Counted from the stretch's first letter, positions 25,280 through 34,113 are shown. The stretch is 64,000 nt of DNA from Saccharibacillus soli (GCA_002189105.1 NIOB01000002.1:310001-374000), one strand, 5' to 3'. A program made the numbers and translations. Notes: generated by a model not told the origin, from the letters alone.

Positions 25280-26152
25280 ATGGGCAAAATTATTGTAACT
25301 GGAGCATCGGGTCATCTGGGCACGGCGGCTATTCATCATCTGCTGGATCTGGGCGTACCGGCAAGCGACATCGTAGGTGTCGTGCGCGATACGGCAAAAG
25401 GCGCGGCATTGGCTGAACGCGGCATCGAACTTCGTCTGGGCGATTATGATAATGCGGCTTCGCTGCCTTCGGCATTTGCAGATGGAGAGAAGCTGCTGTT
25501 TGTCTCCGCCTCCTCGATGGACAACACACTGCGGATTCGTCAGCACGCTGTGGTGGTTGAAGCCGCACGGAACGCAGGGATTCAGCACATCGTGTACACC
25601 AGCTTTGCCTTTGCCGAGAAGATGACGATTGGGCTGGAAAATGTGCACCTGGCGACCGAATACATGATCCGCACGACTGGAATCGCGTATACGTTCCTGC
25701 GCAACGGCTTCTATCTGGATATGATGGCGAATGAAGGTACGGCAGCCGTAGCCGCTGGCGGTACGGTCATCTCCGCCGCGCCGACAGGCAAATTGAACTA
25801 CGTGACCCGCGATAATCTGGCTCGCGCCGCAGCCGTTGTACTGACGCAGGACGGTCATGCCAATCAGACCTATGAGTTGACTTCGCCGGAACCGTTCTCC
25901 TACGATGACTATGCAGCCGCTCTTGCGGAAGTCTCCGGCAAGCCCGTCGTGCACCAAGCTCTGCCGGCTTCGGAAGCGGTTGGCGCGATGGCAGCGGCAG
26001 GCGTACCGGAAGGTGCAGCAGGCTTTATGGTTCATGTTGTGGATGCCGCGATCGAAAGAGGCGAATTCGCCGATCCGTCGAACGATCTGGTGAAGCTGAT
26101 CGGCGACTCTTACACCCCTCTAAAGGCGGCTCTGGAATCGGTTTTGAAATAA
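25280..26152 (+). CDS. NmrA/QOR2-like NAD(P)H-binding SDR oxidoreductase
   Basis: 290 residues, atypical short-chain dehydrogenase. The nucleotide-binding motif is VTGASGHLGTAAIHHLLD at the N terminus; VYTSFAFAEKMTIGLENVHLA and YTFLRNGFYLDMM are typical of QorB/YtfG-type NAD(P)H:quinone oxidoreductases and NmrA-like sensors. It is cytoplasmic and probably acts in quinone or aldehyde detoxification. The start follows AGAGGAG. It has its own strong promoter and is monocistronic, with a terminator at 26232-26273. Confidence 0.88.
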   Translation: MGKIIVTGASGHLGTAAIHHLLDLGVPASDIVGVVRDTAKGAALAERGIELRLGDYDNAASLPSAFADGEKLLFVSASSMDNTLRIRQHAVVVEAARNAGIQHIVYTSFAFAEKMTIGLENVHLATEYMIRTTGIAYTFLRNGFYLDMMANEGTAAVAAGGTVISAAPTGKLNYVTRDNLARAAAVVLTQDGHANQTYELTSPEPFSYDDYAAALAEVSGKPVVHQALPASEAVGAMAAAGVPEGAAGFMVHVVDAAIERGEFADPSNDLVKLIGDSYTPLKAALESVLK

Positions 26153-26231
26153 GCCCAGACTTAGATAAAGGCCTTGGATTAAAAGCTTAGGGATAGCGCT
26201 TCAGATTCTACAAACCGCAAAAATAAAAGCA

Positions 26232-26273
26232 AAAACTCGTCAGCCCCGGATAAATGGGCTGACGAGTTTTTTT
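26232..26273. terminator. bidirectional Rho-independent terminator
   Basis: AAAACTCGTCAGCCC / GGGCTGACGAGTTTT, a 15-bp perfect stem with a 9-base loop and T-runs on both strands. It ends the SDR gene (plus) and the importer operon (minus). Confidence 0.92.
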
Positions 26274-26362
26274 GTAAGCCGAGGCGGCGGAAGATAAGCC
26301 TTGGTCGCTTCCTTCAGAAATCGAATGGTTCTAACCAGACGAGTCCAAGCCGATAAGCCCGA

Positions 26363-27259
26363 TCAGAAAATGGAGATCAGTTCCTGCGTATACGGATGCC
26401 GCTCCTCTGAAAACAAGTCTTCCGCTTCAAACTGATCCACAATCTCGCCGCTTCGCATGACCATGATGCGCTGGCTCATGCGGTGCACAGCCGCCAGATC
26501 ATGCGAGATGAACAAATAAGACAGCCCCAGTGAGCGGCGCAGCCCGGTGAGCAGATCCAATACGGCTCCCTGCGAGATGACGTCCAGGCTGGCCGTCGGT
26601 TCATCCAGTACGAGTACCTCCGGCTCGATGCTGATCGCCCGCGCGATCGTCACGCGCTGGCGCTGTCCGCCGCTGAGTTCGTGCGGATAGCGGCCGGCGA
26701 GTTCAGCCGGCAGCTCCACGGCTTCAAGCAGCCGTCTCACGTAGGCATCGCGCGACGTATAGGCGAAGTGGGACAGCTTCGCCTCCCGGCCGAGCTGGAG
26801 ATAGGGGTCCAGCAGCGAGTCTTCGATTCGCAGTCTGGGGTTCAGCGCGGCCGCCGGGTTCTGGAACACGATCTGGATCTTGCGGCGATGCGGCCGAAGC
26901 TTGCGGCCGCGCAGCGGCGCGATGTCCTGCCCGCCGAGCATGATCGAGCCGGCGTCGGCTTCTTCGATTCGCAGCAGGCAGCGTGCCAGCGTGCTCTTGC
27001 CGCAGCCGCTCTCGCCGACCAGGCCCAGACATTCGCCGCGTCCGAGGGCGAAGGAGACGCTGCGCACTGCCGGAAGCTGCGCTCCGGCATAGGTGCGGGT
27101 CAGCCCGTCCACAAGGAGGACGGGCGGTAGAGCGCCTGCGCTGACGGGCGCGCGTTCGGCAGCATAAGCATCGGCCGTGCCCACGCCTTGTTGGGCGTCC
27201 GGGGCCAACGTCTGCGCCGCGAACAACGAATCGCGGCTCTCCGATATGGGTCTGCTCAT
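26363..27259 (-). CDS. nickel/peptide-type ABC transporter ATPase, second subunit (NikE/OppF-like)
   Basis: 298 residues. An extra N-terminal Ala/Pro-rich stretch of about 45 residues precedes the ABC domain. Walker A is GESGCGKST, the Q-loop is FQNPAAALNP, the signature is LSGGQRQR and Walker B is VLVLDEPTASLD, with a His switch in LFISHDL. It forms the ATPase heterodimer with the preceding gene, which it overlaps by ATGA. It is the last gene of the five-gene importer. The N-terminal extension is G+C-rich and probably disordered. Confidence 0.93.
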   Translation of the reverse strand: MSRPISESRDSLFAAQTLAPDAQQGVGTADAYAAERAPVSAGALPPVLLVDGLTRTYAGAQLPAVRSVSFALGRGECLGLVGESGCGKSTLARCLLRIEEADAGSIMLGGQDIAPLRGRKLRPHRRKIQIVFQNPAAALNPRLRIEDSLLDPYLQLGREAKLSHFAYTSRDAYVRRLLEAVELPAELAGRYPHELSGGQRQRVTIARAISIEPEVLVLDEPTASLDVISQGAVLDLLTGLRRSLGLSYLFISHDLAAVHRMSQRIMVMRSGEIVDQFEAEDLFSEERHPYTQELISIF

Positions 27260-28056
27260 GCTTGTTCCTCCTGTTCCAGCCCGGATCGCAGCGAGCGCCC
27301 GAGAACAGGCGCCGCTTCGATCAGGCGGCGGGTATATTCATGCTGCGGATGATCGAGAATCCGGTGTTTGCCGCCGGATTCCACGATCCGGCCTTCCTTC
27401 ATGACAGCCAGGCGATCCGCATAGCGGCGCACATGCCGCCAATCGTGGGTGATGAATAGAATCGCGCAGCCGGTCTCCTGCTGTTTGCGTGCAAGCAGCT
27501 CCAGCACCCGATGTCCCGATACGCTGTCGAGCGCGGTTGTCGCCTCGTCTGCAATCAGCAGGCGGGGCGACAAGAGCAGCGCCGTCGCAATGGCTGTCCG
27601 CTGAAGCTGCCCTCCGCTGAGTTGGAACGGATAGCGGCGCAGCAGGGCCGCATCCAAGCCGACCGATTCCAGCGCTTCGGCTGCTTTGTCTCGGCGCACC
27701 GTTTTTGACTTCTCGCCGTGGATTTTCTGATATTCGTCGAAATGTGCGCCGATGCTGCGAAACGGCGTGAACGCGCCTTGATAATCTTGAAAGATGTAAG
27801 AGAGGCGCCTGCCTCTGAGGGTACGCATCTCGCGCAGGTCGTAATCCAGCAGATTGTCACCTTCAAACAAGACCTTCCCCGCAGCACGCAGATTGGACGG
27901 CAGCAGCTGCCCGATCGCCTGCGACAGCAGGCTTTTGCCGCTGCCGCTCTGTCCAACCAGCGCCATGAACTCGCCTTCACGCACAGTCAGCGAGACGCCG
28001 TCAACGATCGTGCGCTCGCGGCTTCTGATGCTTAAATCCTCGATGGACAAGATCAC
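27256..28056 (-). CDS. nickel/peptide-type ABC transporter ATPase, first subunit (NikD/OppD-like)
   Basis: 266 residues from a GTG start that overlaps the upstream permease stop (GTGA). Walker A is GQSGSGKSLLSQ, the Q-loop is IFQDYQGAFTPF, the signature is LSGGQLQR and Walker B is LLIADEATTALD. It is short for OppD (about 330) and of normal size for NikD. It is translationally coupled within the operon. Confidence 0.93.
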   Translation of the reverse strand: MILSIEDLSIRSRERTIVDGVSLTVREGEFMALVGQSGSGKSLLSQAIGQLLPSNLRAAGKVLFEGDNLLDYDLREMRTLRGRRLSYIFQDYQGAFTPFRSIGAHFDEYQKIHGEKSKTVRRDKAAEALESVGLDAALLRRYPFQLSGGQLQRTAIATALLLSPRLLIADEATTALDSVSGHRVLELLARKQQETGCAILFITHDWRHVRRYADRLAVMKEGRIVESGGKHRILDHPQHEYTRRLIEAAPVLGRSLRSGLEQEEQA

Positions 28057-28919
28057 GGCTGCGCCTCCTTTTTGACGTCGAATCGGTCTCTAAGATAATC
28101 GCCCAGCATGTTCGCCAGCAGGACGACGGAGACGATCGCCAGCCCCGGGTAGACCATCAGCTCCGGACGTGACTGGAAGTAGGGACGAGAATCATTGAGC
28201 ATGGCCCCCCATTCGGGTGTCGGCGGCTGTGCCCCCAGACCGATATAGGAGAGCGACGAGATGAGCAGAATGATCTTGCCCAGGTCGAGACTGGCGAGGA
28301 CCAGCACATGCCCGGCAATATGCGGAAGCAGATGGCGGCTCATGATGCGGGCATCGGACAGCCCATGGGTGCGGGCGATAGCCACATAATCTTTCTGGGA
28401 CTCGGATAGCACCGTACTGCGGACGAGGCGGGCGTAGCTCACCCATTTGACCAATACAATAGCCAGCACCAGATTGCCGATGCCTGCTCCAAGCAGTCCG
28501 CTGAGGACAATGGCAACAATCGTATCGGGAAAAGCCAGAAATCCATCCGCGATTCGCATGAAGAGACGATCCACCCAGCCGCGTCGGTATCCAGCCAGCA
28601 GTCCAAACGGAATTCCGATGACCAATGCAGTGCCCAGCGCAAGCAGACTGTAACCCAGCGTCTGGGTGCTGCCGAGCAGCAGCCGGGTCAGCACATCGCG
28701 CCCGAGATGGTCGGTGCCCAGCGGGTGCAGTGTACTTGCTCCAAGCAGCCGTCCGCGCAGGTCGGTGAGGGTGGGATCATGCTTCAAGATCATGAAGGTA
28801 TAGATGGAGGCCCCGATGACCAGCAGGGCAAATAGCGCCGCAGCACCTGCCTGTAGTCGATGCTTCATGGACGCAGGCACGCTGCGCAGGATGCGCCTGT
28901 GCGCGTAGGCAGTCTTCAT
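28053..28919 (-). CDS. nickel/peptide-type ABC permease (NikC/DppC-like)
   Basis: 288 residues. N-terminal cytoplasmic stretch, then a first helix (LFALLVIGASIYTFMIL), and the DppC-family core with LGTDHLGRDVLTRLLLGSTQ and the EAA-like loop YVAIARTHGLSDARIMSRHL. ATGA overlap with the preceding permease. It pairs with the NikB-like subunit to form the pore. Confidence 0.94.
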   Translation of the reverse strand: MKTAYAHRRILRSVPASMKHRLQAGAAALFALLVIGASIYTFMILKHDPTLTDLRGRLLGASTLHPLGTDHLGRDVLTRLLLGSTQTLGYSLLALGTALVIGIPFGLLAGYRRGWVDRLFMRIADGFLAFPDTIVAIVLSGLLGAGIGNLVLAIVLVKWVSYARLVRSTVLSESQKDYVAIARTHGLSDARIMSRHLLPHIAGHVLVLASLDLGKIILLISSLSYIGLGAQPPTPEWGAMLNDSRPYFQSRPELMVYPGLAIVSVVLLANMLGDYLRDRFDVKKEAQP

Positions 28920-29863
28920 CGGTCAGCCTCCTTCTCTTTGAGCTTCATCTCGGGATTTAGGTAACGATACGACAGATCGACGAGCGTATTCACCACGAAG
29001 ACCACAATCGCCATAATCAGAATGTAGCCCTGGATGAGCGGATAATCGCGTTGACGGATGGCCTCGACAACCAGCTTGCCGATTCCGGGGTAGGCAAACA
29101 GCACCTCGATGACGACCACTCCACCAATGAGGCTGCCGAGGCTGACGCCAAAGACGGTAATGACCGGCGGCAGGCTGTGGCGCAGGGCATGAAGCCAGAA
29201 GATGCGGGTTTCCGACAGACCCCGTGCCCGGGCTGAACGCACAAATTCCTGACTGAGCGAATCCAGCAGACTGGAGCGCAACAGACGCACATAGACGCTG
29301 GAGATGGCAAGTCCCAGGGTCAGCGAAGGCAGGATGAGCGAACGCAGTCCCTCTCGCCCCATGGTGGGCAGATGGGCCCACCGTACACCCAGCAGATCAA
29401 TCAGGATCAGCCCCAGCCAGAAGCTGGGCACGGCTGCGCCAAGGATCGCCAGCATCCGACTCAGCGAGTCGATGAAGCGTCCCCGGTAAAGGGCCGACAG
29501 CGATCCCAGCGGGATCGAGATTAACAGCATAATCAGCAGAGCGCCTGTCGTCAGTTCGATGGTGGCGGGGAGTGCAGCCAGCAGAGTGGTCATCACGGGC
29601 TGCCCGGTCGAATAAGAGACGCCAAAGTCGAGCCGCACAAAGTCCAGCAGCCATTTGCCGAACTGAACGGGGAGTGGATCATTGAATCCCATCTCCTCGC
29701 GCATGGCTTCAACCTGCTCCTGGCTGACTGACAGCTCCTCGACATTCAAGAGCGTCAGCACCGGATCTCCCGGCGCAAGCCGGATGAACAAGAAGCTGAT
29801 GAACATGATAAAGAGCAAAAACAGAAAAACTTCGGAAAATTTGCGCAGCAGCAGGCGAAACAT
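28916..29863 (-). CDS. nickel/peptide-type ABC permease (NikB/DppB-like)
   Basis: 315 residues with six membrane helices. Typical features are an N-terminal helix (FLFLLFIMFISFLFIRLAPGDPV), DFGVSYSTGQPV, and the coupling loop EFVRSARARGLSETRIFWLH followed by HSLPPVITVFG. It starts within the TAATG junction with the binding-protein gene, so it is translationally coupled. Confidence 0.94.
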   Translation of the reverse strand: MFRLLLRKFSEVFLFLLFIMFISFLFIRLAPGDPVLTLLNVEELSVSQEQVEAMREEMGFNDPLPVQFGKWLLDFVRLDFGVSYSTGQPVMTTLLAALPATIELTTGALLIMLLISIPLGSLSALYRGRFIDSLSRMLAILGAAVPSFWLGLILIDLLGVRWAHLPTMGREGLRSLILPSLTLGLAISSVYVRLLRSSLLDSLSQEFVRSARARGLSETRIFWLHALRHSLPPVITVFGVSLGSLIGGVVVIEVLFAYPGIGKLVVEAIRQRDYPLIQGYILIMAIVVFVVNTLVDLSYRYLNPEMKLKEKEADR

Positions 29864-31443
29864 TACATCACGTCCAGCTTGTTCGTTATCATGTAATATT
29901 CACTGCGTGTAGTCACCCAGTTTTTCACCTTCTTGCTGTTATAAGCGACAATCGTGGCGGGATGCAGAACGAAGGCGTTCAGCACCTGGTCATGGACGTA
30001 ATTGGCGGCTTGTTCGGCAAGCACGGCACGCTGCTTCTGGTCAACCGTTCCATTCAATTTGTCAATGATCGCGGTTAGCTTGGGATCTTCCGATCCGCTG
30101 AAGTTCAGCGCACCTGTTGGATGATAAGTCGCGTTCAAGTAATAGCCAGCGTCCCCGCGTGGAGCCGTCAGATTGCTGTAGGTCGCAATATCCCAGTCGC
30201 GGTTGGAGGCCATATATTCTTCCGGCGTGTCGATCTGGCGAATCTCCACCTCGACCCCGATCTTCTTGGCATCGGATTGGAACACTTGCGCGATCAGCGG
30301 CAGGTCGGCGCGAGAAGAATATGTCAGCAGGGTGAGCTTGAGCGGCTTGCCGTCCTTGGTCATGGCGCCGTTCTCCAGCTTGTATCCGGCTGCTTCTAGA
30401 TAACCCTTGGCTGCTTCCGGGCCGGAAGTGGTTGCCGCATGTTCATATTTGGGAGCAAAAGGCAGCGAAGGCAGGAAGGGGCCGATGGCTGGTTCGCCAT
30501 AACCGAGCAGTATCGTATCGACGATGCCTTGACGATCAATCAGAGCATCCAGCGCACGGCGGACGTTCAAGTCCTGAATTGGTGCACGCTGCATATTCAT
30601 GGTTAGCTGATGCACACGGAAAGTGGAGGTTGATTCAACCGTTACGCCGTCGATGGCTTTCAGCGAATCCAGACTCTCCACCTCCGGGCGATACACGATG
30701 TCCACTTGTCCGGACTTGAGCGCAAGGGAACGGGCATTGGCATCTTCATTAAAAGCGAACGTGACAGCATCCAGCGGTGAAGCGCCATTCCAGTATCCGT
30801 CGTAGCGGCTGAGTTCCAGCTTGCTGCCTGGTGTGAAGGAGTCCAGTTTGAATGGCCCTGTGCCAATTGGCTTATTCACGATGTCGGGTGCGCTCGCATC
30901 GATGATCGCCGTATTCGGGTGCACCAACTCGGAGGCAAATTCAGGGAAAGGCTGCGTCGTCGTGATCTCCAGCTTGTCACCCTCGGCTGTGATGGATTTG
31001 ATCTTGAGCGCGTTCTGGATCGAAGGACTTTCCTTCAACGCCCGTTCGAGTGAAGCTTTGACCGCATCTCCAGTCATGGGCTTGCCATTTTGAAAAGTGA
31101 CATCGTCACGCAGATCAATCGTCCAGTGCTGGCCATCCTTGCTGTCCCAACTCTCCGCCAGCCAGGGAGCGACCGTCAGTTTGTCTTCATCCAGACGAAC
31201 AAGCGTCTCGGTTATACCTGCACGCAGGGGAACATAACTGGAATCAACATGCGGGTCCAGGGAGCGAGTCGAGAAATTATACAGGAATCGAACATGCTTG
31301 CCTGCGGCGGCATCGCTGGATGAATCGGCTGCTCCGGTCACTGCTGGCTTGGAGGCATCTCCCGCTGAACTTCCACAGGCACTGAGCAGTCCGGTCGTTA
31401 ATGCGATAAGGCTCAAGGTGGACACTATTTTTTTGGATAACAA
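29863..31443 (-). CDS. metal/metallophore or peptide-binding lipoprotein of a Zur-controlled importer (NikA/CntA-like)
   Basis: 526 residues from a TTG at 31443, which has AGAGGGG 8 bases upstream and gives a clean signal peptide (LSKKIVSTLSLIALTTGLL) ending in lipobox LLSAC. The upstream ATG at 31470 has no ribosome site. The mature part is a family 5 solute-binding protein (RSLDPHVDSSYVPLRAGITE, LAESWDSKDGQHWTIDLRDD, NKPIGTGPFKLDSFTPGSKL). The family includes NikA, CntA and OppA. Operon order A-B-C-D-E and a Zur box in the promoter point to zinc, or a zinc-metallophore complex, rather than peptide. No metallophore synthesis genes are nearby. Confidence 0.85.
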   Translation of the reverse strand: MLSKKIVSTLSLIALTTGLLSACGSSAGDASKPAVTGAADSSSDAAAGKHVRFLYNFSTRSLDPHVDSSYVPLRAGITETLVRLDEDKLTVAPWLAESWDSKDGQHWTIDLRDDVTFQNGKPMTGDAVKASLERALKESPSIQNALKIKSITAEGDKLEITTTQPFPEFASELVHPNTAIIDASAPDIVNKPIGTGPFKLDSFTPGSKLELSRYDGYWNGASPLDAVTFAFNEDANARSLALKSGQVDIVYRPEVESLDSLKAIDGVTVESTSTFRVHQLTMNMQRAPIQDLNVRRALDALIDRQGIVDTILLGYGEPAIGPFLPSLPFAPKYEHAATTSGPEAAKGYLEAAGYKLENGAMTKDGKPLKLTLLTYSSRADLPLIAQVFQSDAKKIGVEVEIRQIDTPEEYMASNRDWDIATYSNLTAPRGDAGYYLNATYHPTGALNFSGSEDPKLTAIIDKLNGTVDQKQRAVLAEQAANYVHDQVLNAFVLHPATIVAYNSKKVKNWVTTRSEYYMITNKLDVM

Positions 31444-31460
31444 GTCAATCGCCCCTCTAT

Positions 31461-31475
31461 TCGTAAACATTATGA
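31461..31475 (-). promoter_or_regulatory. second, weaker Zur-like box
   Basis: TCGTAAACATTATGA matches the 7-1-7 pattern TCGTAATNATTACGA at 12 of 14 positions. It lies between the predicted transcript start and the TTG start of the binding-protein gene, so a bound repressor would block elongation or initiation. Confidence 0.4.
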
Positions 31476-31492
31476 TTAACGCAATAGGTCAC

Positions 31493-31521
31493 ATATTATC
31501 GTAATGATTACGTTTTGGCAA
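31493..31521 (-). promoter_or_regulatory. promoter of the metal importer with an embedded Zur box
   Basis: Minus strand: TTGCCA (31516-31521), 17-bp spacer, TAATAT (31493-31498). The spacer holds TCGTAATGATTACGT at 31499-31513, which matches the Bacillus Zur operator TCGTAATNATTACGA at 13 of 14 fixed positions. A repressor there would directly exclude RNA polymerase. Fur and PerR boxes have different core bases (TGATAAT, TTATAAT), so Zur fits best. Confidence 0.75.
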
Positions 31522-31609
31522 GATGTGTTAGAAGTGACATAGAGATAGACTTGGGAGAAGTAACAAGTAAGAAGTAAGAAGCGAAAGCCAGGATGCAGCG
31601 GGGCAAAAC

Positions 31610-31637
31610 AAAAACCCACTCTCCTCAGAAAGTGGGT
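31610..31637 (-). terminator. Rho-independent terminator of the DoxX gene (minus strand)
   Basis: ACCCACT / AGTGGGT stem with T-rich tail (TTTTTG) on the minus strand, about 100 bases after the DoxX stop. Confidence 0.75.
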
Positions 31638-31740
31638 AGGTCTGATTCTGTATCTCGATCCAAAGGCGAGGTGCGCCTGGAGATTCTGTAGGTTCGATAT
31701 TCATCGGAACAAGCCGCATCGTAAACAGCAGGAAGAATCT

Positions 31741-32406
31741 TCAGGTCATGGATGGCTTGAAGGGGGCGCGCTTTGTGGCGGTGGAAGCAGCAGAGGTCGG
31801 CTTCGATGTCTTGGACGCCGACGCAGCACGTCTGGAATCAGCGGTCACAGGTTCGGTATTCACGCTGTTAATGGAATATGACGTCCGATTGTGGGGAGGC
31901 ACTTCACGCTTTCGGAGGATGTCGCCTGGCACAGTCGGAGAAGAATTCAACGGACTCAAAGCGTCAAAGGCGCTTGGAGCTGCAGCGGCATGAAGCCGTG
32001 CGTCTTCCTGGCGATCACGTTCAGCCAGCAGGCTGTCGATGCCGAAGCCTGTCTCTTTGGAAGCGGCAAAGTACGCGGCAAGCGCCATCAGAGCCAGATC
32101 CAGCTCATAACCAGGCGAGCCGTTGCTGCCCAGCAGTCCAGCGGGAAGCTTGACCGTAACGATCGCTCCGATCATCACGACGATAAAGCCGATTGCGGCA
32201 CTTCGCGTCAGTACCCCGAGAACCATTAAGGTTCCGCAGACCAATTCCAGCATAGCGACCATGTAAGCCAGGAATCCTGGTAAGCCAACGCTGCTAAACC
32301 AGTCTGCCATTAGATCCATGCCGCTCTGAAGCTTCGAGATGCCATGTGCCAAAAAGATCGCGCCAAGCACCAATCGCATCGCAGTTGCCGTCCACTTTAT
32401 CGTCAC
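31741..32406 (-). CDS. DoxX family membrane protein with disordered C-terminal tail
   Basis: 221 residues from GTG 32406, which has GAGGAG 9 bases upstream; GTG 32412 is in frame but too close to that site. Four predicted membrane helices occupy about 1-130 (MRLVLGAIFLAHGISKLQSG, LELVCGTLMVLGVL, AAIGFIVVMIGAIVTVKL, ELDLALMALAAYFAA), the DoxX fold. A polar Ser/Ala/Lys-rich tail of about 90 residues follows, unusual for the family (normally about 130 residues). DoxX proteins are linked to oxidative and thiol stress. A strong promoter with a palindromic operator over the start point (32439-32488) suggests a dedicated repressor. Confidence 0.85.
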   Translation of the reverse strand: MTIKWTATAMRLVLGAIFLAHGISKLQSGMDLMADWFSSVGLPGFLAYMVAMLELVCGTLMVLGVLTRSAAIGFIVVMIGAIVTVKLPAGLLGSNGSPGYELDLALMALAAYFAASKETGFGIDSLLAERDRQEDARLHAAAAPSAFDALSPLNSSPTVPGDILRKREVPPHNRTSYSINSVNTEPVTADSRRAASASKTSKPTSAASTATKRAPFKPSMT

Positions 32407-32438
32407 TTCCACTCACTCCTCATCATCTTCTATGTAAA

Positions 32439-32457
32439 AGTTAGTATGTAACTGACT
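32439..32457 (-). promoter_or_regulatory. palindromic operator at the DoxX transcription start
   Basis: AGTTAGTATGTAACTGACT is an imperfect 19-bp palindrome (AGTTAGT / ACTGACT), covering roughly +15 to -4. TTAGTA-type half-sites are reminiscent of HxlR/YodB-class or MarR operators; the regulator is unknown. Confidence 0.45.
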
Positions 32458-32459
32458 TC

Positions 32460-32488
32460 AATATAAACGGTATTTTAAAGTGTGTCAA
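32460..32488 (-). promoter_or_regulatory. sigma-A promoter of the DoxX gene
   Basis: Minus strand: TTGACA (32483-32488), 17-bp spacer, TATATT (32460-32465). Near consensus. Confidence 0.75.
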
Positions 32489-32503
32489 TTACTTTTTGTA
32501 ATC

Positions 32504-32529
32504 AAAAAAGCGACCCGAAGGGGTCGCTT
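32504..32529 (-). terminator. Rho-independent terminator of rluF (minus strand)
   Basis: AAGCGACCC / GGGTCGCTT stem with a 4-base loop and TTTTTT on the minus strand, about 105 bases after the rluF stop. Confidence 0.85.
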
Positions 32530-32634
32530 AGGCTGGCTTGAATGACTTGGGTTCAAAACCTGGGTTGGATCGAATCAGTTTAAGCCAAGATCAACTTAGT
32601 TGCAATCATCATTGTAGAGCTTCACCGCGATCTC

Positions 32635-33354
32635 CTACGAATTGCGCGGCGTATAGTTCAGATCCTTGAACAGGCGATCCAGCTCTTTGGCCGTGAGATC
32701 GCGCCACTTGCCAACGGGCAGGCTGTTCAGATGGATGTTCATGATCCGAATCCGTTTGAGTGCGCGAACGTTGTAGCCCAGCGCCTCGCACATACGGCGA
32801 ATCTGGCGGTTCAGCCCCTGCGTCAGCGTGATCTGGAATACGAATTTGGACAGCTGCTCCACTTCGCATGGCAGTGTCTTCGTGTCCAGAATCTCGACCC
32901 CTGCCGCCATCTTGCGCAGGAATTCCGGCGTGATTGGACGATCCACCGTGACGATATATTCTTTCTCGTGGCGGTTCTCCGCACGCAGGATCTCGTTGAC
33001 GATGTCCCCGTCGTTGGTCAGCAGGATCAGACCTTCGGAGTCTTTGTCCAGGCGTCCCACATGGAAGATCCGCTGCGAGTGACCGACGAAATCGACGATG
33101 TTGCCTTTGACGCTGCGCTCCGTGGTGCTGGTGATGCCAACCGGCTTGTTCAGCGCGATATACACATTTTCCTGCGCGGCCTTTTCCTTGATCCGCTTGC
33201 CGCTCACACGCACGTCGTCGCCCGGTTCGACCTGACTGCCCAGGTCGGCCTTGACCCCGTTGATCGTCACTTTGCCTTCGGCGATCACTTTATCTGCTCC
33301 GCGTCTCGACGTGAAGCCGGACTCGGCGATATATTTGTTAATTCGCAATTGCAC
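32635..33354 (-). CDS. rluF: 23S rRNA pseudouridine synthase, RluF-like
   Basis: 239 residues. S4-type RNA-binding domain at the N terminus ([30 protein letters not shown]), then the RsuA-family catalytic core with the active Asp in [17 protein letters not shown] and the motif [18 protein letters not shown]. In E. coli RluF modifies U2604 of 23S rRNA; the exact site here is inferred. The start is ambiguous among GTG 33360, GTG 33354 (AAAGG 5 bases upstream, chosen) and TTG 33348. Confidence 0.88.
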   Translation of the reverse strand: MQLRINKYIAESGFTSRRGADKVIAEGKVTINGVKADLGSQVEPGDDVRVSGKRIKEKAAQENVYIALNKPVGITSTTERSVKGNIVDFVGHSQRIFHVGRLDKDSEGLILLTNDGDIVNEILRAENRHEKEYIVTVDRPITPEFLRKMAAGVEILDTKTLPCEVEQLSKFVFQITLTQGLNRQIRRMCEALGYNVRALKRIRIMNIHLNSLPVGKWRDLTAKELDRLFKDLNYTPRNS

Positions 33355-33496
33355 GCACACCTTTCTGGTTGGGAAAAAGTTCTCTGTTTACCATAGCGCA
33401 AAAGGGGCGGAGTGTACAGATTGGGCATATCGGAACGAGGGACTCTGACATCTCGATCTCTCCAAAAAAGTTCCGCAAAAGGCTTCGGAAAAAGGA

Positions 33497-33524
33497 AAAG
33501 GCCGGTTCACTTGAACCAGCCCTT
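33497..33524 (-). terminator. terminator overlapping the desR stop codon
   Basis: Stem AAGGCCGGTTCA / TGAACCAGCCCTT with a 2-base centre; on the minus strand it is followed by TTTTCCTTTTT. The desR stop TGA (33507-33509) is inside the stem. Confidence 0.65.
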
Positions 33525-34109
33525 CTCCTTGAATCTCGTAATGGCTTCGATCCGGTTGCCTACGCCCAGCTTGTCGAGGATGATGGAGACGTAGTTGCGA
33601 ACCGTGCCATTGGTGAGCGACAGCTCACTGGCAATTTCCTTGGTGTTTTTGCCTTCCGAGATCAGCAGCAGCACTTCACGCTCACGGTCGGTCAGCGGAT
33701 TCTCTTCAGCGTAGGCTGCATCGTCAACCAGTTCCGGGGCGTAGACACGCCGCCCGGACATGATGCTGCGAATGGCGTCCGCCAATTCCTCGCTGGGACT
33801 GTCCTTGAGCAGATAGCCGTGTGCGCCTGCACGAATGGCTCGTTCAAAGTAACCGGAACGGGCGAAGGTGGTCAGGATCAGCACGCGGCAGCCCGAGCCT
33901 TTGAGTGCTTCAGCGGCTTCCAGCCCAGTCTTCTTGGGCATCTCGATGTCCATCACGCAGAGGTCGGGCTTATGCAGCCGAACCAGCCGGACGGCTTCCT
34001 CGCCATCGGCAGCCCGCCCGACCACCTCCATATCGTCCTCCAGATCCAGCAGCGAAGCCAGGGCGCCCAGCAGCATCCGCTGATCCTCGGCGATGACGAT
34101 TCTAATCAT
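33507..34109 (-). CDS. desR: DesR-type response regulator (cold/membrane fluidity)
   Basis: 200 residues, NarL/LuxR class. The receiver domain has the phospho-Asp at residue 54 (VMDIEMPKKTG), the same number as in Bacillus subtilis DesR, with Thr in LILTTFARSG and Lys in YLLKDSP. The C-terminal LuxR helix-turn-helix is LTDREREVLLLISEGKNTKE. It lies 4 bases after desK and downstream of des on the same strand. Phosphorylated DesR activates the desaturase gene; the likely site is at 36842-36891. Confidence 0.93.
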   Translation of the reverse strand: MIRIVIAEDQRMLLGALASLLDLEDDMEVVGRAADGEEAVRLVRLHKPDLCVMDIEMPKKTGLEAAEALKGSGCRVLILTTFARSGYFERAIRAGAHGYLLKDSPSEELADAIRSIMSGRRVYAPELVDDAAYAEENPLTDREREVLLLISEGKNTKEIASELSLTNGTVRNYVSIILDKLGVGNRIEAITRFKEKGWFK

Positions 34110-34113
34110 CGAC

